A stretch of 64,000 nt of DNA from Gordius sp. MW1 (taxonomy: Eukaryota; Nematomorpha; Gordioida; Gordea; Gordiidae): NCBI GenBank assembly GCA_964036665.1, contig OZ038526.1:7192001-7256000 (forward strand), in the 5' to 3' direction. The notes beneath the pieces are model-generated. The model was not told the DNA's origin. It did not search any database and worked only from the letters and a program-made list of their open reading frames with translations. The translations under genes and the position numbers were made by a program. Positions 24,278 through 55,114 of this stretch are shown here, piece after piece. Position 1 is the first letter of the stretch. Every line of letters begins with the position of its first letter.

Positions 24278-24434
24278 ATGGTGGGGGGGGGGGGCAGGGA
24301 GGGGCGGCTGTCTCCCTTTAAATCTAAAAATTCCTTCAAATTTATTAAAATTATGGCTAAAATTTCAAAAAATGATTATTGCCTCTCTCTAAATCATTAT
24401 TGCCCCCTCTAATTCCAATGCTGGCTACGCCCAT
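24278..24434 (+). mobile_element. ATGGGCGTAGCC MITE
   Basis: Starts with a decayed ATGGTGGGGG and ends GCTGGCTACGCCCAT. Inside are GGCAGGGAGGGGCGGCTG and TAAATCTAAAAATTC blocks shared with the copies at 25839 and 53080. It sits 8 bp beyond the start codon of the Ly6-like exon, so it may have displaced that gene's promoter or leader region. Confidence 0.75.
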
Positions 24435-25293
24435 GGGTATGGCTAACGTATTTTTCCAGTGCAATCAAATTCTTATGGCTGCATCTATAACTTGTAAATA
24501 AACTCCAAAAAATAATGGAGACTGTCATTTATTATTTTGAACTAAAAGTTAGTGTGTACTGATCAGCAAGAATCGCTCATGCTCAACATAATAGGCGGAC
24601 AATTATGACTTAATCCAATATTTTTAAAAAACTTAGAATTTTTAATTATGACAAATACGCGATCTATGGATAATAATATCTCAGCCTTCAACTTTTTGCT
24701 TTTAGTTTTAACATGCTAGCAATTCTTAAATAAATTATTTAAAAAATATTTATTTGTAAAATAATTTTAGAAGGTGTAATAAAATATATTAAACTATAAA
24801 TTAATTACGGTTAAAAAGAATTAAAGCTGATAAGGAATAGATAATAGACTTTAAAGTCACCATGATTGATAATGAGTGCGATTAAATTATAGGATTATTG
24901 AAAAAGTAGCAGACGATATGGCATAATATATGATATGAATGAATGAATGCATAGATTGGTACTTTAAATGAGTCGATAAATATTAACTACTATATCCAAG
25001 AGTCTAGATTTAAAAAGAACCTTTTTTGTATGTTATAATATGCACTTATAAAACCCTTAAAAATTTGGAAATAAATTTACTCATCTTAGTTCCCCATACA
25101 TCATATGAATATTTTTAAATAGTAGTATTTAAATTACCCCTATTTCAAGATACGAAGTTTATTGCAATTATTAAACTTCTAATCACTTATACTTTTGCTA
25201 AATAAATTTTAAAAGATTTTTACCCTGAAAAACTTTTGTTTATAGTTTGGAGAGTAAATCACTGCTATGATGTACCCCAGCAACGATCCAAAC

Positions 25294-25734
25294 CATAGAC
25301 TAGATAGACCGCTCATCAACGCACAAAATGTGTACCCCTTTTTTCGCCATTTTAATGATAACATGGTAACGTTGTGATTATATAGATATTCGTAATTTTT
25401 GTAAATTAAATAATCTTAAAAAGGTTAATTAAAAAATATTGAATTGGGTCGATATCAAAAACAGCATTCTATAATAAATATCACTTACTCAATACATAAA
25501 AATTTAAATACGTGATGAAAGTTTGTTTAATAATATAGCGTCTTCTATATTTTGTATAATATTAATTTATTGACGTTCGTTCAAATTTATTAATTAGTGA
25601 ATAAGGTGAATTGATTTTTATAGTGCAAAATGACATGATTGAAATACACCAGTTGTTGTCTTCAAAACGGAGGAAAATTTAGCACACAATTTATCATATG
25701 AAACATAAGGCATGAGCAGTCTATTAAGTCTATG
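25294..25734 (-). mobile_element. P-like MITE, deletion derivative of the 6344-13458 element
   Basis: The ends read CATAGACTAGATAGACCGCT and, complemented, CATAGACTTAATAGACTGCT. Perfect 8-bp direct repeats ATCCAAAC lie at 25286-25293 and 25735-25742, the P-superfamily duplication length. Read from 25734, it follows the first ~110 bp of the large P-like element through the THAP start codon and first cysteine (ATG.CATTTTGC). It then jumps to sequence equivalent to 10865-10945 and 13345-13458. It has no open gene and must have been moved by a transposase made elsewhere. Confidence 0.9.
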
Positions 25735-25838
25735 ATCCAAACTCAATCTTTTTTTTAACGATATCGAGCTTAATGTACCCGAGGGTCCAGCATATCGTTC
25801 GCATCCGTGCCTTGTTTTAGCTTTATTCTGTAACGTTC

Positions 25839-26000
25839 ATGGGAGTAGCCAGGGGGTGGTAGGGAGGAGCGGCTGCCCCCCCCCCCCTCTAAATCCAAAA
25901 GTTCTTCAAAATCTAATATATTTATGGCCAAAATTACTGAAAACTATTATTTTGCCCTTTCCTTAATCATTCCTCTATATCCAATCTTAGCTACGCCCAT
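25839..26000 (+). mobile_element. ATGGGCGTAGCC MITE
   Basis: ATGGGAGTAGCCAGG to TTAGCTACGCCCAT. The flanks TGTAACGTTC (25829-25838) and GGTAGCGTTT (26001-26010) match at 7 of 10 positions, consistent with a decayed 10-bp target duplication. It is inserted in the RTE-type LINE remnant. Confidence 0.8.
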
Positions 26001-26439
26001 GGTAGCGTTTAATGCCTATGTTTAACTTCTCTACATTTACACCAGTCATACAATATATTCATAGGCTTTGTTCTTAGATGTTTTGTGGAAGATTAAACCG
26101 AGGATACGACCATACTTTTTATCATTTAAGTAACCTCCTTGTTGATGCAGCAACGATCCGAGGTATGCAAATCTGTCTAGTTATGGGTACTTCAATTGCT
26201 CATAGTCGGACGAGATGCATATTCGTCGATGTTTGTATACCTTTAAGCTAAAAAATATAACAGATTATACCACTTCCGAGCTTCTTCGAATAGTCATTTC
26301 TTTGTCTCCTTGCAGAGTAATCTATCGTCTGCATATCATAGTGACTTTTGGATGTCATCTTCGTGTCCATAAATATTTTGATTAAAAAGGGTTTAATAGA
26401 GATTACTTCTTACCCGAAAAGGCTTATGAAAAAAACTTC

Positions 26440-27595
26440 TAGTGATGCGGAAAAACCGAGAAAAATCTCGGTCTCGTCTCGTCTCGTCTCGAAAAACCGA
26501 GACGAGACGAGACGAGAATTTGAAAAATGGAGTCGAGATCGAGACGAGAATTTTGAGGTCGAGACGAGACGATACGAGATTTTCTCGGCGAGATCTCGAC
26601 TTTTTATTGATCGTTAGATTTTAGTAAATTATTGTGTATTTTAATTTACATTTAAGTTATTAAGTGTAAATCAATATGTATGGAATATATTTGATATTAA
26701 AAAAAATCCCAAGTGTAGTTAATATTATATATTTTTGCAAAAAAATTAAAATTTGGCAATCATTTACCTAAGTATGGTTGATTTTTGTCATACATTTAAA
26801 TACGTACTCAATAATTTAAAGTTTAAACCTTATGTTCTTAATTCTATAATAATGCTGCTTTTATTGTTGTTTTTACAACGTTTTAATTTGTGCAACTAGT
26901 TATCAATTCTGTAAATAATAATAACATCATTAAATGTCACTCGCACTTTGTGGTTTATAGCTATAGTAAACATGCAATAAACACTATGGGCTATAATTAA
27001 TGATGGTTATATTAATGGACTTAAACATTTGCCTTAAATATGTTAAGGTCTACTTTGAAGCATTAGCAAAGGTTAATAAAGGGTCTCATTTTGCTCAATT
27101 ATGCAACTAAATCAACTATAAGCGAACTTATAATTTTCGAAGTCCATTTATAGTTGACAGACACAGTGAATTTAATACAAATATTATAATTTGCTAGAAC
27201 AATAAAATTTAATTTTTTATATTTCAAATTTATTTATAGTTTTTTTAGTCTGCACTTTTTATAGAAAATGTTATCTTTATGAGTTAATTCATATCTTTAT
27301 ATTGTCAATGAGATGTCGTGTCCCGCTAAATCTTTAAAAAGTTTGTGTATTAAAGTTTTTCGAAAAATATAAAATTTGCCATTTGAATTTTTGAACACTT
27401 ATTTATATTTTTAATAAAACAGGAGAAATTTTTCCGAATATATTCTTATTTAAAAGTCGAGACGAGACTAGAATTCTCGTCGAGACGAGACCGAGATTTT
27501 TCTAGACCGAGACGAGATCGAGATTTTCTTAATCGCTCCCGAGACGAGACGAGATTTTGTTTTCGAGACCGAGACGAGACGAGATCGAAACACTA
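26440..27595. mobile_element. non-autonomous hAT element with CGAGA-rich ends
   Basis: Starts TAGTG at 26440 and ends CACTA at 27595. It is flanked by perfect 8-bp direct repeats AAAACTTC (26432-26439 and 27596-27603), the hAT signature. Each end carries about 140 bp of repeated CGAGACGAGAC and its complement, with AAAATCTCG and CTCGGTCTCG blocks. The 850-bp centre is AT-rich with no coding frame. The arrays of a short motif inside both ends resemble subterminal transposase-binding sites of hAT elements; this role is inferred. Confidence 0.85.
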
Positions 27596-29470
27596 AAAAC
27601 TTCATATAAAATTTCCATTAGCCGTTTAAATGCATCAGAAATATATTTTATTTCAAACCTATATATTTCAAATTAAATGTGACTTCGAGGCACCGTGTCA
27701 TAAGCTAAATTTAAAGACCAATTGTAGATCCCCCCCCATATTCATCCAAAATTTGAAGTACTAAGGGCGAATCCATTGTGATTTGTCAGTCACGTATCCA
27801 AACTGTTCTCTTCATTCTTCAGCCTTAACTAAGTTTATTTCATTATATTCAAGGCATATCTAAAGGTTCCCTTTGTCCTTAATTAAGATCTATTAGTGCT
27901 CGCTTTCTATTAATCGGCAATTAGCTCTTCTTCTTCTTTCTAATCCATCATTTCCTTCGATTTGAATAAAGTTTGACTCTACTCATTTTTGCTAAGCTTT
28001 ATTGACCCCGACATAAGAATATTCGGTCGATTTCTACATAAGCTTGTGGCCCCTTTAATGATCCAAGTTGCTTGCCATCTCGTTGTAAGCAGTATTCTTC
28101 CCTATAGCAATTCATTCTGCGCAGCTCTCTTTGCCTCCTTAAATTTCAGCCTTTTGACTCTTTCGATCTATGCCACTGTCTATATGAACTTCCCTTTCTT
28201 TAATTCAACTCAGAAACCGACTGGTCGCCCTATTCAAAGCTTTGCTTCCGTTTGTCCGTCCTAAAACCTGTATCCTTCTTTCCCTTTATGTTCGCAAGCG
28301 TCTCCCTTGTTTACTCTTCGCAGCTATATGGTGCCTAATGGAGTGTAGACATATAGATGTTATTTATCGTCTTGCGGTCCCTTAGCATTTAGTATCCAAC
28401 TCAAAGTTCTACCTTTTTTCATTCAGGGAATATTTTTTTCCATGAACTATAGCAAGTGGACGATGTTACTTGTCGATATCTTCTTCCGATATTATTGTTA
28501 AACTAATCCATGAAGGATCTGCTAGAGTGCTATTAAGGTGTGCATAAAATAGTCACACCCACATTTATAGTCTTCTTTGCAAACCGATCACTAGTATATT
28601 CTTTTGTCATAGGAACTAGTCATTAGATATTTAAGGGGGTGTTAGCTAGTTGCTATTGTGAATGACACGCAGTGTACTTGTGCTCTGCAGTCTTATATTT
28701 AAAGCTTCACAAATTTAACTAGAAATCACGGTACATCCGGCGGTGCTATATAATTAACAACGCTTCCATGGTAATCTAAGATAGGACCATATGGGATGGA
28801 ATAATTACAAAGGGGACCTTACACTAGGGAAGCGCATCTTACGCTAGAGCTTAATAATGGTGATATTCCCAAGTCTGTTTACTCCTTTAAACAACGCCGG
28901 TCAATGACGTGTTTAATATTAACACTTCTGTTGACTATCGCCATGTCCTATGCTTGGGACTGTGGTTTCTTTTCCCATTCCTTATGTAAGATAACCATGA
29001 TTTAATTCATAGCGGTGATGATTTTTTCTAGGGTGGAGATTTAACTCGGTCCTTATGAATTAACCTTTCGTCCTGTAGTATTTCTTTTTCAATTAATCAA
29101 AGAATTTAAGTTTCCATACACCTAATATGTGGACTATACGCACATATAACGGTTAATCCTTTAATCTGCATTCACCCACATCAACCTATCGGAAGATCGC
29201 TCAACTTTCGCCACCTTAAACTTAAACATTTTGCTTAGCACAATACCAACCTCGTTTCACAATGCTTTAAAATAACTTGTAACACTCTTTTATCCCCCAA
29301 AATGCGATTTCATTCCACCTCGTTTCTTAAAGGAGGAGAGGTTTACCTTTCTTTTTGTAGCATTTGTACAATCTTGAAGCTCCTTCCCAAACGCCTTTAC
29401 ATTCAAGCATGTTGTTCGCATTTTATTCATAACTTAAATCTTTAACCGCCTTTGTTGTGAGTCACACGAC

Positions 29471-30921
29471 CCTAAGTGCATCTGTAGCATTGCATGGACA
29501 AGATAGATCGCGCGTTATTTAGGGAAGACGCCCTAGCTTTCTTAGGTAGAATTTTATTGGAAATTGACACCACTTTTGAAGTGGAATATAAAAGCCGTTT
29601 TCCAGCCTGACGCCACCCTTCATTAATGCCCAAATACTTAGGCCAGTCGTTGGTAGTGACCTGATTAAAATAAATGATATGATCAAATTTAAATTAGCAA
29701 ATAGTCCATACTTAATACAAATTTATAATTAATTTTTATAAGTAAGGTTAAATTGATTAAAGTAAATATCAATCTTTTTTATGGAAACTTCTGCAAGTGA
29801 GAATAAATCAATAACTTCTAATTATCCATAAAAGTCATGGGAACAATTTGCTAGCGTGAAATTTTTTTGATTTCTATACAAGCTTACTTAACAGCAATCA
29901 ATTAAGCTCACGTCAAAACTATGTAATATTTAGTCACATTTAGGAACAGAGCAGGAAGACAACACAAAATTTTGATCGAAATGCAAGGACCACTTACATC
30001 TGTCTTTTTCCAGCCGAATTTTAAATTAATGAGTTAAAAATAAATAAAAGCTTTTGTCCCTATTTGTGAGGTCCTTAAGCGGATTCAAATCGTTAATCAA
30101 AAAGAATAAAACGTTATCAGAGTCCGCCTGACTCACCATTTAAAGTTGATACTCTATTTTAAACAACAAAATATGATAATAAATAAGAAAAAGCACAAAT
30201 CAACGCTTTTTTTTGATATATCATAAATTTAAAGACAATGAAAAATATTATAGCCACAAGACTGGCTATGTTGCTAATTGAATCCTGTAAAAATAAAGGC
30301 AAATTACGAAATCATATTTCACAACGCATGTGTAAAAAATAGGACTTAAGTGGTAAAAAAGGCGAAGGGACAAAATGAAGCCGTTATAAGCGAAATACCT
30401 TAAAAATTGATAATTATAGCCACATTGTCCATAGGTGTCACTAATTATAAGGGAATGTGTGCCATTCTAAATGAGCAAGCTTGAAGCAAGCCTTTAACAT
30501 TTACATTGAAACATGTGTGTTTTTGTCAAAACATTTGTAAAGCATGGATGTATAAATCAAAGTGGGTATATGTGTGGGTAACACGTGTAAAAATGCATTT
30601 TCGAAATGATTATGATAGCCGTTGCCGGGGGGGGGGAGTGAGGAAGGGGGATCGCTTTGGTTTGAGTTTAATTGTCTGTGCAAGTTGCCACGAGTGAGTT
30701 TGCGAGGGGCGAGAGACGTATAAATAATAATAATAATAATTGTACGACGCGCTATAGTAATATAGGTGGAAAAAAATTAGGCGCGTCCGTTGAATGTAGT
30801 ATTGTACAGGGTAAACGAGTGGCGGCGCGACTTATATTGCACGGTGGCTAGCGGGAAAAAAGAACAGTTTGTTGGGCTCAATGTAAATTGGACGAAAAAA
30901 GAAGGGGGGGGGGGAAGATGT
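29471..30921. other. intergenic, includes ARHGAP39 3' flank
   Basis: No coding sequence recognised. On the minus strand an ATTAAA at 30667-30672, 250 bp past the ARHGAP39 stop, is a possible weak polyadenylation signal; no AATAAA is closer. A (TAA)n run lies near 30724-30740, with C/G homopolymers near 30628 and 30905. Confidence 0.4.
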
Positions 30922-50809
<19,888 letters not shown>

Positions 50810-51383
50810 CTATCGATGCGGAGAGAGTATTTAAATTAGCAAATTTTCTTTACTACCAAACCATTTTATGGGCGCGCTCGTAAAATTAGCTTTTCAAATC
50901 CCCAAGGATTTCGTAAGTGCAAAACGTTGTAATGCCATCGCAAATTTAAGCATTATGGATTAAAAAAATATAATTAACATAACACCAAAAAAATGGACGT
51001 TAGTTATAATGGTCATAATAATAATAAGTTACATGGGTGTTCTAAAATATGTGTTTCATTCAATTGATAAATCACTAAATTTAATTTAATTTATTTTTAC
51101 CGTGAGTGTATATATTATTTTTAAATTTGAAAAATTGATCTTTTATAACCCTATTCACATTTGTTTGGGTCTTATCAAATTATGCATTATAAAAACTAAT
51201 TAAAAAAACAAAAATAATATAATAGCAGCCCATCAACACTGCGTTTGAAGGTAAATGTAAATACAATCAATAAGGAAGTGATGTGCTCCATGTCAATGTC
51301 AAAGTTTGTGGGTGAATGGGGATGGATGGGCGCCCCCGCCTACCTAACAACTTTTACTAATAACTATATTACATGTACAACGC
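50810..51383. other. upstream flank or intron 1 of ARHGAP39
   Basis: AT-rich with no exon recognised. The start codon exon of ARHGAP39 must lie in this direction, possibly beyond the MITE cluster. Confidence 0.4.
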
Positions 51384-51549
51384 ATGGGCGTAGCCGGGGG
51401 GGGGGGGGGTAATTTACGAAAACACAAAAAAAAACAATGCAAAAACTTTGAAAAATTAAAAAAAAGTATGTTTTGCCCCCCTCTAATTGAACTTTTAAAC
51501 GTTTTGCCCCTCCGCCCCCCCCCCTAATCCAAAACCTGGTTACGCCAAT
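51384..51549 (+). mobile_element. ATGGGCGTAGCC MITE
   Basis: ATGGGCGTAGCCGGG to GGTTACGCCAAT. Internal TTTGAAAAATTAAAAAAA and TGTTTTGCCCC are shared with 63528-63706, so these two belong to one subfamily. Confidence 0.8.
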
Positions 51550-52497
51550 GTACACACTCCTCGACTAGTAATTGAGAAATGATATAATGGCTAGGAGGGG
51601 GAGGGGGGGTGTTCTTTGAAGTAACCGCCACCAGGGACGATAATAATAACAATAATTTTTGATAGGTTTAGCCAAACAATTCTAACTCATCATCATAATT
51701 TACTTTTCGAGCTGGAAAAGGAGAGGGGGGGGAGGTGGGTCAAAGAAAACTGGGATTTTAAAGGGAACGGGCACACGGGTACTACTGGTGTGGGTGTAGA
51801 CAATTTCGCGCCTCGAACCTCTCTCTCTCTGTTCGAGAGGTGTCGGTTTGCGTACACGAGCTTGGAAAAGGCCAAGTAACAGGAGTAAAATGGAGTGAGA
51901 ACTGAGAAGCAGGAAAAAGATAAATCCACCTTACTTTAAACTCAAGACTGAGGTACCATAATACTATGTATGACGCGTTAATAACTACTGACTAAAGGTG
52001 TGCTGAGGTGGGTGCTTTAATGGGTTAAAGAGCTTCGACAAAGGTATTTTATGCTTACTACCCCCCCCCCCCTCCCCCCCCCCCCCTTAAAATTGATATT
52101 GAAAAGGGAGAGGCGGCACCGACGCGCACAATAACGATTAATTAAAAACACACACACAACACACCTAACACATTGCGTTGCACGGTGCACACTCTTGAAT
52201 TCGGGGTACGCTTGATGTGGAAAGAAGGGGGGGGGGGGGGGGTGAGGCCTTAGAAAAAGGTTAAAGAAATATGCCTTGTAACTTATAAGATAGAATAGAA
52301 GAAAGGTGTAAGGGTAATATAAAGAAATAGACTCGCTTTAGAGATATTGATGATACAAAAGGGTGAGGAAAGGGGATGCTAAATAGGAATTTAATTAACT
52401 GACATTTTTTTGTTAATAAAAAACATCGGGTCGGCCGATCATAATTTTTGCAGCGCTAGCGGATACGCGAACATTGAGCAAACAAACTCTACTAATC
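51550..52497. other. no recognisable gene
   Basis: Contains long C and G homopolymers (near 52061-52086 and 52227-52242), a CT-rich tract near 51820 and CA repeats near 52148. A minus-strand open frame at 51693-51929 shows no domain I recognise. Confidence 0.4.
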
Positions 52498-52665
52498 ATG
52501 GGAGTAGCCAAGGGGGGCAGAGTCGCCCCCCCCCGCGATAAATAAAAAACAAATTTTTTGAATACAATAACCCTTAAAAATCCAAAAACTTGATGTTTTG
52601 CCGCCCCCTCCCTAATTGAAATTTCAAAATTTTCGCCCCCCCCCCAATCAAAAACCTACGCCCAT
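52498..52665 (+). mobile_element. ATGGGCGTAGCC MITE
   Basis: ATGGGAGTAGCCAAG to AACCTACGCCCAT with the family's C-tracts inside. No clear target duplication. Confidence 0.75.
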
Positions 52666-53079
52666 GGTTTTAATGCTAAATTGTGGCGCTCTTGGGCATG
52701 CAAAATAGAAACCTAAGACTAGATCAAATTGAAAGCTTTCGTGGGATACTCTAATTTTAAAACAATTTTTCATTTTAGGAATTTTTAGGATAAATAATTG
52801 CTAAACTGCAAATTATGTAAACAAAATTCATAATTAAAAAATTACAGCCAAACTCTGTAAATTATAGAGCCACAAAGAGTAGGGATGGTCGGCAGTTAGA
52901 AGATACAGACTAAATTAGAGGCCAAGCCAGGGCACCAAAATCGATCGGGAAAGGGGGTGGAGGGAGGAGGGTTGAAGAGTGTCACACATTGTCATCGTTC
53001 GGACAAGCGCGACAAGAGTTGTGAGGGGTGATGAGAGGTAGAAATAACCGAAAGATCATCATGGAGTATAATGATTTTC

Positions 53080-53217
53080 ATGGGCGTAGCCAGGGGGGGG
53101 GGGGCAGGGAGAGCGGCTGCCCCTCTCTAAATCCAAAAAATCACTAATAAATGTTCATTTTGCCCCCCCCCTAAATTATTATTGCCTCCCTCTAATTCCA
53201 ATGATGGCTCCGCCCAT
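53080..53217 (+). mobile_element. ATGGGCGTAGCC MITE
   Basis: ATGGGCGTAGCCAGG to ATGGCTCCGCCCAT, 138 bp, closest to the copies at 24278 and 25839. The ARHGAP39-proximal copy at 46466 is in the opposite orientation. Confidence 0.8.
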
Positions 53218-53232
53218 GATGATATCCTTTCC

Positions 53233-53485
53233 GGTATCGTTTCAAAATGTCACAGTCCAAAATGTAACAAAGCCACATCGTGAGATTCGCGAATCTCACG
53301 ATCGTGAGATTCGCAATTACTCATTGCGCAAGCGCATAATTTCCATTGGGTAGTGTTTTAGGTCAGCGTTTTAGGTTAGGGGTTGGGTTAGGATTAGATG
53401 TACATCAAATTCCCTCCCCATTTGAGATTTAATTTTTCGTGATATTCGTGTGACATTTTGGACTGTGACATTTTGAACCCAAGAC
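53233..53485. mobile_element. MULE-like MITE with 9-bp duplications
   Basis: Inverted repeats of about 28 bp around TTCAAAATGTCACAGTCC (53241-53268 and 53450-53476). Perfect 9-bp direct repeats ATCCTTTCC flank it at 53224-53232 and 53486-53494. Nine-base duplications point to Mutator-like elements. Inside, 53277-53302 is a perfect 26-bp palindrome centred on ATTCGCGAAT. No coding capacity. Confidence 0.75.
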
Positions 53486-53651
53486 ATCCTTTCCTTACAA
53501 TAATAGTCATTCTTCTTAGTCCGAGGCGATAGCATCATACGTTTCAAGCCAATCATTTTCGTGCGGGCAGGGTGGAGGGGATGGGACAAGGGATAAATTT
53601 TAATTGATTTTTGCGGCCCCCAATATTGCCGATATCTTAATTATGAATCAG

Positions 53652-53846
53652 GGTCAAAGTAGCAAAATGATGAAAAAGTAGCAGAAAAATATTTTTTTAG
53701 ATTATCAATATATTAGAATTAAATCTCAAATGGGGAGGGAATTTGATGTGCTCCTAACCCTAACCTTAAACGCCAACCTAAAACCCTAACCCTCCTGACC
53801 AATCTTGATCTGATCAATTTGGCTGCTTTTTTCTGCTACTTTGACC
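53652..53846. mobile_element. MITE with GGTCAAAGTAGCA ends
   Basis: Left GGTCAAAGTAGCAAAA, right TTCTGCTACTTTGACC. Its middle (about 53720-53790) is an inverted copy of the middle of the neighbouring MITE 53233-53485 (CATCAAATTCCCTCCCCATT block), although the ends differ. Confidence 0.65.
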
Positions 53847-53899
53847 GAGTGCTCTTATTTTTCACTGCTACAGCTCCTATTGATTAGGAGGGACCGCCG

Positions 53900-54832
53900 A
53901 GGGCTATAGCTAATTAGACTGGCAAAAACCCAAACCATAAAACTTTCGTTTAAAACGAGCGATTTATAATTATAAACCAATATTGACTGCAAAATTGGAC
54001 AAAATCCGTGCACATTCAAATGTCCGAGCTTTTTAAATCATTATCTTTTTATCTACTAGGGTTATGTGAAATAAAACGAATAATTGCTTTGCATGGTGGA
54101 AAATATATAGTACAACTAGCGATGAATAAGAAAATGATATAAAAATCTTAATAACCTCAAAACATGGGAATTATATAGATTGTTTTAAGGCAGACGATGC
54201 AAAGCATTTACCAAGACTATTCAAATGTCTGAATGAAGAACCAAAGCCTTTTGAAAAATGCCTACAATGCGATAATATAGTTGGTAAATATTTTAGAAAC
54301 CAGGTGCGCCCCCGGTGCTTAGTACTAAGATGCTAAAAATGAAGTAACTCAATAATTTAAAATGTATAAAATTTCACCAGAATCATAATCAAATTGACGG
54401 GAAAATAATACACAGGCACAAACAGAATTCCGCAATAAACTTAATATTTAAAGGGGTTTTCTAAACATTATCATTTATCACAATAAATTAGATATTTCCT
54501 AGTCCTACCAACCTTCAGAAATTGTTATTTAATAAATGTAAGATAAAGTTTTAAAACCTATTAATTTAACACTGAAACATATAATAAAATGTTTTACGCT
54601 CCTTCAAATCTAATTAGACTTGACAATTTAATAAAACACCAAGCAGCACGTTGGTTAAATCATATTAAACCGACCGAGACCCTGACGCCCAAATTCAATA
54701 ACAACAACGATAAATCATTATTTTTAAAATTTTGTCATACTCTACCTTGGATAAACTATAATAATTAAAAAAAATTAAAATTCCAGGCAATCTTGTTTTA
54801 AGTTTAAAAGGACGTTTGAGATTTGTACCTAA
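53900..54832. other. no recognisable gene
   Basis: AT-rich. Open frames are short. I see no transposon protein or RNA gene here. Confidence 0.4.
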
Positions 54833-55114
54833 GGGCTTGTCTTAATATCGGATTTTGCTGCGCAGCAAAAAATCGTTGTACGGGTTATAACATGGCCGTG
54901 TCTTAACTTCGAATTCATAGCAGATTCACATTTCAGCGCATACTATAACAGCGATTAATCTCAAGAGTTGAAATAAACAAAAAAAAACGTTTTTAACTAT
55001 CAAAAAACAAAATATTAATAATTACAACAAGGTTTGACACATGAAATTGAATCGGATATTTGATAAAGACAAATTCGCGCCACTTTAATCTGAATCCGAT
55101 ATTAAGACAAGCCC
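54833..55114. mobile_element. PIF/Harbinger-like MITE
   Basis: Perfect inverted repeats of about 22 bp starting GGGCTTGTCTTAATATCGG. They are flanked by TAA on both sides (54830-54832 and 55115-55117), the 3-bp duplication of PIF/Harbinger elements. 54854-54871 is a perfect palindrome, TTTTGCTGCGCAGCAAAA. No coding capacity. Confidence 0.8.

Larger units (their letters stand above)
25750..29470 (-). pseudogene. RTE-type LINE remnant, minus strand
   Basis: Ordered minus-strand pieces of an RTE-clade LINE. About 29280-29160 reads NEVGIVLSKMFKFKVAKVER and SSDRLMWV (endonuclease). About 28200-28060 has KRLKFKEAKRAAQNELL, the linker before reverse transcriptase, with KDKGNL further on near 27870. 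About 26215-26130 has LDRFAYLGSLLHQQGG, the YLG motif near the end of reverse transcriptase. Stops occur throughout. It is split by the hAT element 26440-27595 and the MITE 25839-26000. A related plus-strand remnant is at 14560-15650. Confidence 0.6.
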
